Shown here: piece after piece, positions 49,235 through 60,222 of the stretch | Numbering within the stretch: the stretch's first letter is position 1 | Layout of the letters: each line of letters starts with the position of its first letter | Source of the DNA: Gymnogyps californianus | Taxonomy: Eukaryota; Chordata; Aves; Accipitriformes; Cathartidae | Direction: 5' to 3' | Length of the DNA: 64,000 nucleotides | NCBI RefSeq assembly: GCF_018139145.2 | Contig: NC_059478.1 | Span: 33,293,001-33,357,000 of the forward strand | Notes under the pieces: generated by a model | Told to the model about the DNA's origin: nothing | Database searches by the model: none | What the model saw: the letters and a program-made list of their open reading frames with translations, nothing else | Translations under genes and position numbers: made by a program

Positions 49235-52094
49235 GTTAGTGACAAATTCATATGTATAAAATGGGGCTGCGAAGGGCAAGGCACGGGGACAGTGCACAGG
49301 CGTGCACGTGAGGCTCAGTCCTTCCATAGACGCTTACTGCTGAGGATATGGAACAAAATATTTTATCGCAATAATTTTCTGTACTGAACTGCAAAGTAAG
49401 TGTCATGCTGAAATGCTGATTAAGTAGAAGAGCTAGTTAATGTATTTTTTTGTTTAAGGAGTGTCTTCCTGAGATACACCAAAAATATGTAGTATCTTTC
49501 TCAGATGATGATGCCCAGAAATTTTTTTAGACCTGCAAAAAATGCTGAATGTATTTTCTGCAGCTGTTTTGTCAGTCAAAATGAGTTAATGAAACTGAAC
49601 TGTATCTTTGCCTATCTTATGGCAGAACCACATGAGAGCTGCTTTGCTCTCAAAGAAAACACAGAGCAATTTCCTGCTTCACTTGCTTTTTACCTGAAGC
49701 GAGGACAACATTTTTCAATCAGTGCAGGGCTTTTCCCCTCTCCCCGTGCCCCCCAATCAGCTCAGACACTGATACCATTAGTATTAAAGTCCGAGTACTG
49801 CAAGGGACGAAAACAAGGCAAGATGACTTAGAAAACTTTTTTAAATGGATTTTCCTTCCAAAAAGTGACTGCTTTGCTGTTATATTTAAGTTGCCAATGT
49901 CCCCGAGAGAGACAAGCTGTGGTTCACAGCACTGCTATTGCTACGGAGTATTTTGCCCCCTCTCTGCCCAGGGGCAGCGGTCAGGGACCCGGGGGACATT
50001 GCCCGCACACCTCCCTCTCACACTCATGTGCGAGCGGGCAGGAGAGGCTGCACACCGGGGGGATCCAGCCCAGCCGCCACAAATGCTAAAAGAAGGGCTT
50101 GGTTTTGGAAACGGAGAGGAGGAGCCGTAGGAGGCTTAGGGGGGATGTAAGTTAAAGCAGGAATGCTTTTAAGGAGGTCAATAAGAGGGGATGCTTGTCC
50201 TTGTTGTTGTGCGTGAAAAAGCCAAAAAAGGTGCCAAAATCATAGTCGTGTGGCTTGATTTCTTAACTTTCCAAAGGCCAGCAGTGATCCAGCCTGCTGT
50301 CCGGGTGGGTGAGGTGTGAGGAAGGGCTAAAGAGCCCGTAGCTGTGTGGGAACAGCTGGGCTAAGCCCAGCTTTAAAAATAATGACTAAATATCATTGGA
50401 GAAACATCTGCACTGCATGCAGCAGGCAAGGAGAAATGAAATAACAGAGGGGAACGATACTGATTGCATTAAGTAAAGACAGCAGTCTTGATTATTACTT
50501 TTTTTTCGTCATTGTATCAACAGCTAGCCTAAGCAAGAGTAATGTAATCAAAAAGTGACGGTTAAAAACTATCCACCCGGTTTTACTGTGTAAAACTTGT
50601 GGCTGAAAGGGAAGCAAAATGCCATAGTATCTAACACGATTCTAGGTAGAAAATCAGATCAAACAGTGTCATCCCCCTTTCTTCATAGCATAAGAGGCTT
50701 TTGCAGGAACCTAGTAATTTCTGTGTTTGTTTTAATACAAGAAATCTTAATTGTTGTTCTTAATGCAGAGTCATTTGAGAGCCTTCCTCTCACTGCTCCT
50801 AAGTGACCTGGTGATTTTGAAAACTGAATAAATGTTTCTCAGCAAAACCATTCCAAGAGTTATAAAAATATTGGCAGACAATACAGCAAATCAGCTTGAA
50901 TGATTTGCACAACTGCGAGCGATGTTTTAGAAGCTGCTGGCCAAGAGCATCCAGAACTTTTGTCCTCACTTGGCTTTTTTCTTGGTCCGTTGCATACCTT
51001 TAACAGTAGAAATACAAGCCTTGTGGTGCAGGACAGTGATTTCTTTCACGCTCATTGCAAATTATGTTAACTGACCCATGAATTGGCAACTAGAGGTGGA
51101 AATTGTGCTCTGCCTGTTGTTCGTCACTGACAGCTGCACGCTGGTCAGTTAGGATAAATGCTGCCAGAGCTTTTGATTCACCGCCTAATGCATTTAGAGG
51201 GAGAAAGCTCTGCGGCGGATGGAGAAGTATAGACCAGATCTTTGTTTTGTATAAGGCAGCTTAGTTGAAAAGGTCTGGCCCTCGGTGAAACCTGTTGTTC
51301 AGACACACTCCCTAAATTGATAATGATGTTTCCTCGAGGGGCAGAGTCTGAAGATAAAGCCAGATATGGAGATAGGGAAAAGGAGGGCTGGAAATGGACG
51401 GCCAAGAATTGGTGACGTGCACGAGCAGCTTATCTTCGGAGGCTCTCCCTTTTGTCACCTGGCATGTTAGTCTGGAAATAAGGGTAGGTTCTTGGTCAAA
51501 TGAAAGGAGCAGGGTCAATTACAGGACCTTGTAATCAGACGGTATATTCAGCTAAAATAACAAAGCCCGTAGATTACTGCCATGTAACAAGATGGGTGTA
51601 AGTGTTATCCCCACCTTGTGGGAGAGGAGCTGTTACGTGTCCTGCTGGGTGCCTCATGCACGCTCATCATAGGGTGAGGCGCCTGTGGGGTGCATCGTGG
51701 GCAAGATGCCCACAAGCTTTAGCAGCAACCATCATCTCCCCTTCTCTTCAGGTTCGGAGACACACTGGGAATAAGCAGAGGAGGGGATTAATCCTGCTTC
51801 CTTATGCCCTCTAGAGCAGACCTGAACAACGTACACATTAGGTGTGCACATAAGGGAGTGAAGTACAGTTGCGTAGTACTGCAAGCAGCGCTATGGCTGT
51901 GCCTACAACTCGGGGACAGATTTTGGTAGGTTCCCCCTTTGGAAATGAAGTTGGAGGGGTTTGCACTTGAGTGGCCGATGTGGTATTTCCAGTCTGGTTG
52001 GCACAGAGCACAGCTGCGCCTGTATGTTGCAGGAACTGATTTAAAGTTAATGTTTGGGTTTGACTCACAGGTTTTGATTTGTTTTGAACTTCAG
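49235..52094 (+). other. PATJ: PATJ intron (2.9 kb)
   Basis: Donor gttagt, acceptor gaacttcag. A GC-rich stretch near 49950-50130 is open in three frames, with no domain recognised. No mobile element is visible. Confidence 0.85.
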
Positions 52095-52212
52095 GCAAGC
52101 CAACAGAGTGTCCATAGCCACTTCCACCCCGCGCTTGCTCCGGTCCTCTCTACCTTACAGAATTTTGTCAGCACAAAAAGATCTTCAGCAGATGTGTCTC
52201 GGAGAAACTCAG
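52095..52212 (+). CDS. PATJ: PATJ exon: Ser/His-rich linker between PDZ-C and PDZ-D
   Basis: It encodes [20 protein letters not shown], then [19 protein letters not shown] and one base of a Gly codon. This aligns with the PATJ linker SQQSAHSS.HPSFAPV...LQN.V.TKR as I recall it. Acceptor acttcag, donor gtataa (weak). A second AG at 52105-52106 would drop exactly four codons in frame. Confidence 0.93.
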
Positions 52213-53695
52213 GTATAATCTAGGCGGCTGTCAGAATAGCTGTGTGTTATTTGCTTTATATTTGTGCTGGTTTAAAAGCAAAAATGAGTACTTGAATCTG
52301 GTTTTCCTACTCAGCCTCCCAGAAGACGTACCACTGATGTTTTAAGACCCAAACACTTTCCAGCAGATGACATTATTTTTAAGTCTGCTAGTAGAGTAAT
52401 GGCTCCTCTATTTTAAGTGCAGAATTCCTGCGCCCTGCTATTCCCCAATGCCCTTGTCAGAGGCTTAGCACAGGCAAGGTTCTCGCATTAGAAACAGTTT
52501 TCCCAGGGAATAAAGCTGCCACCACTTCATTTATATCTTTGTTGCTCTTGAGCGTATAAAGGGGTGTTTTGTAATGAGAAAGTCACAATGCCCAGTTTGC
52601 AGTTTGCAGATTTTGCAAGCGCTAAATCTACAACCTGCAGTAGCCTGTGGAGAGCCTGCGCATTTGTGTGCTCTGACCTGCGTCAGAAGTTGGTAACCTT
52701 TGCTCGCGTCTGACCGTGGGCAGAAGTACAAGACGTTTCTTCTGCCGGTTTGCGTGCGCTGGAGGAGGTGTGTGGCTTTTTGGGCAGCCTTCCTTGTGCC
52801 ATTTTGAAGGGCCCTGCAGCACTGAGAGTGCATGTCTGCACACCCTGATTCGGCGTCCCTAGGGCTGGCCTTCCCGCTGCCGCAGACCTTGCGGCACCTC
52901 GGCAATCCTGCCTTGGGTACCCAGAGCAGATATCTGCGCAAGCACACGTGCGTGGCAGTGAGAAATACTGATATGTGTTATGAAGAATCATTAACTTCTG
53001 AAAGAGACTAATTCTGCCTGCCTTCTAAAAGGTTCTTAAAATAGTTTAATTAAAGCTGATAGAATTAGGGATTGGTACAGCAGAGCCCCGTACCTGACTA
53101 TACCATCAGCTTGTTAGGCTGTTTAGTCCCAGTTTGAATGATTCCTTTGAAGTGTCCCTTTTTTTTTTTTTTTTTTAATATTTTGAGTACTTTTTAATGT
53201 CCTATGGCTAGATATATGCCAGCCAGACTTCCTGGCTGTCTATTTTTTGCTAATACAGCACAAATTAGAAGTCGTCGTCAATGGAACCTCAACAATCTCA
53301 GACCAGCCGTGTGCCCTACCCTTTGTGATAGGGACACTGTGATTTATGAATAATAAGCCAATCTTTAATTGAGTGAAATGCACAGTATGGCTTTTCTTCA
53401 GGCTGGCAGAGTGCTGCTATTCAATAGATTGTGGTGAGCAGCGGCTGCGCTACAATGGGCGTCACGGTGGCATCCGTCAGCCGGAGTGATTACATCCGTA
53501 TTCATCTCTGGGTGAAACAGAAATCCCATCCTCCTCACGTGAGCAGTACTGCCTGGTTTGGCACAGGAAGGCTCCGCTTCTGCTTGGTGATAACTCTGAC
53601 TAGGCAGCAAGGGACCATTGTCACCTGACAGTGTTATCTCTTAATTATATTATCTCTTAATTACAGAAGCTAATTGTTTGTTTCTTTATTAGTAG
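52213..53695 (+). other. PATJ: PATJ intron (1.5 kb)
   Basis: Donor gtataa, acceptor ttattagtag. It holds a GC-rich stretch at about 52620-52950 with overlapping minus-strand open frames, probably chance, and a T18 tract at 53159-53176. Confidence 0.85.
53159..53176 (+). repeat. T18 homopolymer tract
   Basis: Eighteen consecutive T lie in the intron, about 520 bases before the next acceptor, so the run is not part of its polypyrimidine tract. Confidence 0.9.
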
Positions 53696-53733
53696 GAGCA
53701 GATATGGGCCCAAGGACTGTGGAGATAACAAGG
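53696..53733 (+). CDS. PATJ: PATJ small exon (38 bp): first strand of PDZ-D
   Basis: Two bases complete Gly, then ADMGPRTVEITR, ending in phase 0 before gtcagt. MEPRTVEI.R is the same segment in human PATJ as I recall it. The exon is only 38 bp and its acceptor is a tandem TAGTAG. The downstream AG (53694-53695) is chosen because it gives Gly directly; the upstream AG (53691-53692) would add three bases and insert Val, also in frame. Confidence 0.92.
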
Positions 53734-54021
53734 GTCAGTGAGTTATTTTCTATCAATTCAAAAAGCTGACACCTTTAACTGAAGTTGTTAATTTTTGTAG
53801 CATTTCTGAGAAGTAAAATTGCATTATTTATGTTTGCAATAGGTTGTTGGATGTATGCCTGTGTAATGGGACCTGCATGCGTGAGGATGCGTTTGTCTGT
53901 CAAACCTATCTATTTTCTCCCTGCTCCATAAATCAGATGAGTCAGTTATTGCTATAGCCTGAACATTGACCTCTACAAGTTGCTCCAATTGCAAATGTTG
54001 TTTTGTTTTGCTTTGTTTTAG
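53734..54021 (+). other. PATJ: Shortest PATJ intron (288 bp)
   Basis: Donor gtcagt, acceptor ttgttttag with a T/G-rich tract in front. Nothing else is visible. Confidence 0.85.
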
Positions 54022-54144
54022 GGACCAAATGATGCACTTGGTATCAGTATAGCAGGAGGGAAGGGAAGTCCATTAGGAGATATTCCCATCTTCATTGCTA
54101 TGATTCAAGCCAGTGGTGTGGCTGCACGTACCCAAAGACTCAGA
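54022..54144 (+). CDS. PATJ: PATJ exon: binding loop and core of PDZ-D
   Basis: Forty-one codons, phase 0 at both ends; donor gtgagt. It encodes [20 protein letters not shown], then [20 protein letters not shown] and R. The loop is ALGISIAGG, with Ala in place of the first Gly of GLGF, as in the corresponding PATJ and MPDZ domains ([22 protein letters not shown]). Confidence 0.97.
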
Positions 54145-54761
54145 GTGAGTAGAGGAGTCCTCTCAATATTTCCTGTTTCGTCTGCCGTGTGTCCCACAGA
54201 GAAGAAGCCTCAAGCACTTCTGTATATGCCGTCACTTTGATAATATCTCATAGACTACTCTGCCTCTTTTTATATAAAAACAAAACAAAACAAAAAAAAC
54301 CCCAGAAAACCAAACCTGCCCTTCTCTTCCCTTTTTTTAATTATATTGCATCTTGGGATAATGGCAATTGTTGCCATTAATAATGGCATTGTTCCTATGC
54401 TGTGTTCAGCATGTGCATACATAGTCTGTAAGAATATGAACTTGTCTGTGCACATGGACAGAAATGAATCCTTTCTGGATGGGAGGACAGCAGTGAAAAT
54501 CTTGCTCTCTCTGCTTGCAAATGGAAATAGTAAGATACAACCCATCTTTATTTCTCTGATCACATTGTTATTTTTAAAAAATCCATATTCTACTTGCTCT
54601 GAAGAATGGTAAATGATCGCTAGCAATGCAGAATTCTCACAAAAGGTATCCTGCAAAAGAGAAGCATGACTGTGCAGTGCCAAGTTCACGAGGAATTTTA
54701 AGCATTCTTAATTTTAATTTTCCCTAATGCTAGTAATTTTCCATTACTGTTGTACTTTTAG
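54145..54761 (+). other. PATJ: Short PATJ intron (617 bp)
   Basis: Donor gtgagt, acceptor tgtacttttag. It contains an A-rich tract with CAAAA units at about 54277-54300. A 139-codon open frame on the minus strand (54270-54689) covers much of it, has no known domain and starts beside the A-rich tract, so it is treated as chance. Confidence 0.85.
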
Positions 54762-54866
54762 GTTGGAGATCGGATTGTCAGTATTAATGGGCAACCTTTG
54801 GATGGGCTGTCTCATGCAGATGCGGTTAATCTACTAAAGAATGCTTATGGGAGCATTATCCTGCAG
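54762..54866 (+). CDS. PATJ: PATJ exon: second half of PDZ-D
   Basis: Thirty-five codons, phase 0 at both ends; donor gtatgg. It encodes [20 protein letters not shown], then [15 protein letters not shown]. The His in GLSHADA is the class I specificity residue at the start of helix alpha-B. The last beta strand finishes with VVAD in the next exon. Confidence 0.97.
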
Positions 54867-57800
54867 GTATGGTGATAAATTGAACATGCAGCTGCATGAG
54901 GGTAGATAAATGGCATTCAGGAAAAAAAAAACCCTAAGCATCACTGGCACAAGGCATCACAGATTTGCAGGGTGCTTGCTGATGGGAATTACACAGAATG
55001 AAAGCAAGAAATAATTTTCATTCAAAAATTCTTTATTGCCATTCATACAGGCTGTGAGCATGATTATATAAAAGCGTAACAAAGAGAACAAAATAACTTG
55101 TTGCTACACATGATAAATCAACAAGCTTCCAAGTATTTTTTTTAATTTGAAGTTAACTAGGAACAAGAAATTACGTGTTTGTGTATGTGTGCGTGGATGT
55201 AACTAGACTGTGACCAGACTGCCCACAGTGTTAATTTCCTTGTTCTTGAAAGAGGGAGAAGAAAGAAATGCTAGCAGCATTTGGTAAAAATGATAACATC
55301 ATCATTAAGACAGTCCTGCCTAGAATTGATTATTTTACAGGTAATGAATAATAACACTCGAGAGAAAACAGTGTTATCACTGCCGTGTTTATATGCTAGC
55401 TAAAAGGAAGACATGTTCTGCCACTTTCGTTCTAATTGCTGCTTGCCAGTATATTCATCTTTAGTTTATTTTTATGTTTACACAAAGAAATGGGAAAAAT
55501 ACTTGCCAGAGAGAATTCAAAATATTACTCATTTGCAGAATTATTGTAACAATTGGAAAACAAGCTTAAAACGTACCACTAAAACCTACTCTAATTTTCT
55601 TTATTATCACAGCATATTGGATTGGAACACATCTTGAGAGATTTTGCAAGCTTCTTGCTTGCATTACAACACAAATGTGACAATAAAAAATGGGGGGGGG
55701 GGGGGGGAGAAAAAAAAAGAAATGAAATTATAATAAACTTAGTTTTAGTCTTGCTTATTCTTTGTTTTATCTGTCCGTGAACTGCTGACCTGTTAAGTGA
55801 TGAGCCAGTTCCAGAGCAGATGGTGTATTTGTGTAGTTCCATTGAAGTCAAAGGAAATACGCAGATATACACCAGCTGAGGATTTTCTGTTAAATTATAG
55901 TTATCATATTGTTACTAACATTGAGTAATTTCACTTTTCATGTCAACAGTATTCCCTGAATAGCAAATGAAAGCTTGCTGCAGAACCCAAAATTGCTAAT
56001 CTTGAAAGCTGTAATACGGCATATTCCACCTCATCATGTATTTAAAAATATTCCTGATGAAGCATGCTGTCGGTTGGTCGCTCGCATAAACAAAGAGTTT
56101 CTTCTAGAAATGTCTTTGGATTTGTCAGTTGATGGTTTTTCTTCCACATTTTTGCTGTCCAGCTTAAGATGGGCTTAATAGTTTTTACAGATGATACAGG
56201 TTTATTCTGATAGAATAGAGTCTATTTTCCTCTATTAAAAGTCTGTTACATGAAGGTGGGATGTTATATTTTAATACCAGCAGGGAGTAGTGTCGAAGCC
56301 TTGCTGTAAGCGTGGTGATACGGTTACCTTACATGCTAACCGCAGGTACTTCTCAATCACCGGATTGCTTTTTTTTTTATTAAAACAATCTAAATGGAAT
56401 AATCCTATCGCTGTGATAATCATGACTGATGTGTCATTAAGTAATTCTATTTATTATCAGGTTAGACCACTTCATGGCAAACTGCTTTGAAAGGTCAGAT
56501 AATTGCGTTCAGTGGTGTGGAAAGGCTTATTATCAGTACGTCCTGGGAAGGATGGTAAAGGAGTTTGCAAATGCCGTTTGCAAATGGGAGATTAGGGTCT
56601 CAGGGGAACAATCATCCCTTTCGGCTGTTTTGATGCTTTGGTTTAATTTAATTTCTTTTCTGCAGGTGTAGTAATGAGATAAGGGGAAGCTTTTTTACAA
56701 GGTTGTTGAACTCTGATACGTTCTTACTGCCAACTGAAGATTTTTGAATATAGATTTATTTTGCCCTCGTTTTATTTAACAACAAAATATGACAAATACT
56801 GGCTGGCACTCTTTCCCCTACTGCAACGGGAAGGAAAACTTAACGGTGTCTTTGCTGGCTGAGCCAGATGCATCTATCTTGTCTGCCGGACCCCTTCGTT
56901 TAGGGCATCCAAGAACCTGAGTCCTGGGATGCAAAATTTGCATGACAACTAATCTTCCTTCCTAGAAAATGCTACCACCCTCTTGGCTCCGAGTGATTAG
57001 AAAGAGGGAAATATTGTTGTGGAAGAATTGTGAGCATTCATTTAAAACAGGGGATTTGTGTAATGGATTTTTTTATTTCAAAAAGGTACGTTTCCCTTAA
57101 GCCATGTTCATAGCAAGGAGTGGAAAAAGTACCTGTTAATTTTGATAAAATAAGGCCATAGACAGCTAGAGGAAATAGTGAAAATATACTTACTGGGTAT
57201 TTCTCACTGTCTCTGAGCCGAACTCCTGCGCTGTACAGTAAACGTCAAGCAGAGAAGAATATCTCCTCACAAGGAGATGGAGTGAGGGGATAACCACGGC
57301 ATGTAGTTGTTAGGAAATTGATGTCCTTTCAGCTATAAATACTTAAAATCCAAAACACTTCATAGTGGTTTCCTCAAATTTTTTCCAGAAAAAGCAAAGA
57401 ATAGAAAATTAGCATGCAATGAAAGGTTAAAAAAAAAAAGCTAGAGTGGGCATTGACACTTTGTGTTTAATAAATCCCACTGGGCCTGCAAGCTACAAGC
57501 TTTTATCCTTATGAGGCTAAACCCCTGTGAATGGCAAACCCCAGACCTCAGCGTGCAAGTAACTGTTTTCTCAATACGGCTACAGTCGTGTTTATAACTA
57601 ACCTATACAACATTGATATGGTTGCTTTAAAAAGCCTGAGCAAGTTTCCTGCCCCACCACCTGTCAAAATGTCGTTAACTCTATTAAATATTGTGTGGTG
57701 GTAATTCATGATGGTTTCAGAATAATACAGGAGCCAGAATTGGGGAGTTTAAGAATCCAGTTTGTTGGATTCATGCTGGAAATTGCAGAAAAATTGAAAC

Positions 57801-58308
57801 CAAGGATTAATTCCTTCCCTGCTCAGCAAACAAACCAATCTGAGGTATTTCAGGGCCTTTGCCCAAGAGATCCCTTGGATCTCTATTTTGTTAAAGGCTA
57901 AGGTGCTCTCTGTGGGAGACCTTTCCTTTCAAGCCCAATCCTGGACACGTCGTGTTGACTCTGAGATGTACCTATTTCCTTGACAAAGTAACCTCTTTCT
58001 CTGGATTATCCAGAAAGACTGTCCCCCTCTGCTCAGCACCTCAGTGGTAGCCATGTAAAGGCAAGAGAAAGCTTCAGAGCAAAGTGTGCATTTAACTTCC
58101 AGAAAGGTGGCTACTATTAACTCTTATTATTTGAAAGTATTGAATTAGTAGGACATTTAAGAGAATAGGACTTGTATTTGAAATTTGCTTGGAAAAAAAC
58201 ATCAACAATTGATTTGCCTAAGCTATCAGCTATTTTCTACATAATTAGCCAAGATGTCTTTGGTATTAAGTGAACACACACAGTATTTCATTGCATCCTT
58301 CTGTTTAG
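54867..58308 (+). other. PATJ: PATJ intron (3.4 kb)
   Basis: Donor gtatgg, acceptor ccttctgtttag. A G16 tract followed by purines lies at 55692-55718. I see no gene or recognisable mobile element. A + strand frame at 57695-57901 has no known domain. Confidence 0.85.
55692..55718 (+). repeat. G16 tract continuing into a poly-purine run
   Basis: Sixteen G are followed by AGA and nine A. The tract is preceded by AATAAAAAAT. Such G runs can form quadruplexes and are error-prone in sequencing, so the exact length is uncertain. Confidence 0.85.
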
Positions 58309-58412
58309 GTTGTGGCTGATACCAACATCGGTGCCATTGCTACCCAGCTGGAGAGCATGTCTGCAGGATGCAACCTTAACTCTTCTTCTGAGCATCCTTC
58401 TGATGATCCCGA
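58309..58412 (+). CDS. PATJ: PATJ exon: end of PDZ-D and linker to PDZ-E
   Basis: It encodes VVADTNIGAIATQLESMSAG, then CNLNSSSEHPSDDP and two bases of Glu; acceptor ctgtttag, donor gtaagt. VVADTNI.AIA.QLE.MS.G matches the PATJ linker I remember, and the second half is a diverged acidic/Ser-rich segment. By composition it is unstructured. Confidence 0.95.
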
Positions 58413-60098
58413 GTAAGTTTGTACTTAGTCTGCATAACTGAGGTGGATTTCTATGCGCCATGCAAGGGAAAGGCCTAGGGTGGTGAAGGAGGTCTCTCCC
58501 ATTGCTTTTCTCTCTAATTTTCCATCACCTTTAAAAGGAAAACTGTGACCTTCTCCAAGCTGATTATGGACTTGTGTCCATCTTCACCCGGTGGCAGAAA
58601 TTGCTTGAGTAAATAAGCACGAAATGTGTTTCCAGGCACTAGTTCTGGACATTTTCAAAAAAATTTACCTCCTTTCTCTTCTAATGTGTTATGCTGACAT
58701 GATAGTTCTGCCCTTGTCTGTTGGCTTCCTTGCCTGAAAGGAATTATGATTGTAGCAATTTGAAATAATTTGTCATTGGCAGACTAAGGCAAGAGGTGTT
58801 AAAAAGCCTGGTATCAGAGACAAATGTTTCAAAACATGTCCCAGAACTTTGTCTTTTGAATCTTTTTAGCTTTACAATTCGAAAAAGTCTGATTAAAAAA
58901 TTTTCTACTTACAGCACTTCTGTATGGTGATGGAAGTTAGAGATCTAGCCCTCCCATGGCCATGCATCATTCTCCATTGTGTGCTTTTTAGGGTAGCTTA
59001 TAGCATTCCAGTTATCATTTTGAAATTAATTTGATCTTCATTTTGGTTCATTAGCTTCATTATGTTCTTCATTTTCGTTCTTTGATTCATTATATTTATT
59101 TTAAGAAGCTGAGATGCAAGTTGCTGCCCTAGCTCAGGGATTTTTGACTATAAAAGTTAAGCTATTTATGCTGCATTCTCTAGTCTTACAATGTGAGATA
59201 CTGTTTTTATTGCTGCTCTCAAAGGAGAATTGCTTACTTCACAAAAGGATTTGTATTCTCTTTTCATATCAAAATAGTAAGGAAATTTGAATGTGAAAAT
59301 ATGAAAGTAGGCATATGCATTCGTTCTGTCCTAAAGAAATGGCTAGATATTAGTCATCATAGGCTACACCTTTATATAGGTGGAAGATGCCCAACAGTTT
59401 TTGTCCACAATAATTCTTTCTAAATATGTAGAAATTACTTTTTCAAATTTGAGGTGGATATATACATGTGAGTGGTCTAAATTCCACCAAAAATCTTCCT
59501 TTGCTCGATGTAGACAGTAAAAGCCCCTGAAGAGAGTTCAGGCTCTAAGCGATGCACTGAGTGAGGGGCTCTCTGGAGTCAGCCTCTGGGGTTACAAGGC
59601 ACAGGGATGTAGGTCAAATATAGGTTGTTAGAAAACAGCCCAAAGAGCCTGCAGTAGAGCTGAGACTATAAACACAAGTGTTCCTGGCTGCACCCTGCCA
59701 TTCCTCTGAAGTCATAAAATAAAATTATGCTGTAAGGAAATTGTTGCAGTTGCCACTTACGCAGAGTAAAGATGACAGCTTGGCCGGTAAGAAAGCAAAG
59801 TCTCCTTTACATATGTGCAGCGACTGCAGATCAGGGGAGTCTTCACTTCTGCATCAGAGATAAGTGCTCTTGAGCTCTTATTAAAAATGAGTATTTTCAA
59901 AGCGAGGAGCTGAAGTACACGGAACAGCGTTTGAACTCTGGGCTGTGCAGGAGTGCGTTTCAGGGCAAGGGCAAGAGTCATGGTTTGTGACTGTATGAAA
60001 AACCTCTCGATAGATGAATATCTCTGTAAGTGTTCCTTCTGCATAAAGTCCCCAGCAACAGACATTGCTATTCTAAGTGATATTTATTGTGTTTTCAG
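58413..60098 (+). other. PATJ: PATJ intron (1.7 kb)
   Basis: Donor gtaagt, acceptor tgtgttttcag. AT-rich repeats of TTCATT type lie near 59035-59105. The frame of the next exon stays open about 145 bases back into this intron, without a recognisable domain. I see no gene. Confidence 0.85.
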
Positions 60099-60222
60099 AG
60101 CACCTCAGCCTAAGATTATTACTTTGGAGAAAGGCTCTGATGGACTGGGATTTAGTATTGTAGGGGGGTATGGAAGTCCCCATGGAGACCTGCCCATTTA
60201 TGTCAAGACTATATTTGCCAAG
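60099..60222 (+). CDS. PATJ: PATJ exon: first half of PDZ-E
   Basis: The first base completes Glu. The exon encodes APQPKIITLEKGSDGLGFSI, then VGGYGSPHGDLPIYVKTIFA and K, in phase 0 before gtatct. The binding loop has the canonical GLGF followed by SIVGGYGSPHGDLPIYVKT, almost identical in PATJ and MPDZ. This is the most conserved stretch of the window. Confidence 0.98.

Noticed and set aside
52531..52991. Minus-strand open frames of 138 and 102 codons
   Set aside because: They overlap in different frames in a GC-rich intronic patch and have no known domain or splice context.
54270..54689. 139-codon minus-strand open frame
   Set aside because: It lies within a 617-bp PATJ intron, is low in complexity near the A-rich tract and shows no domain.
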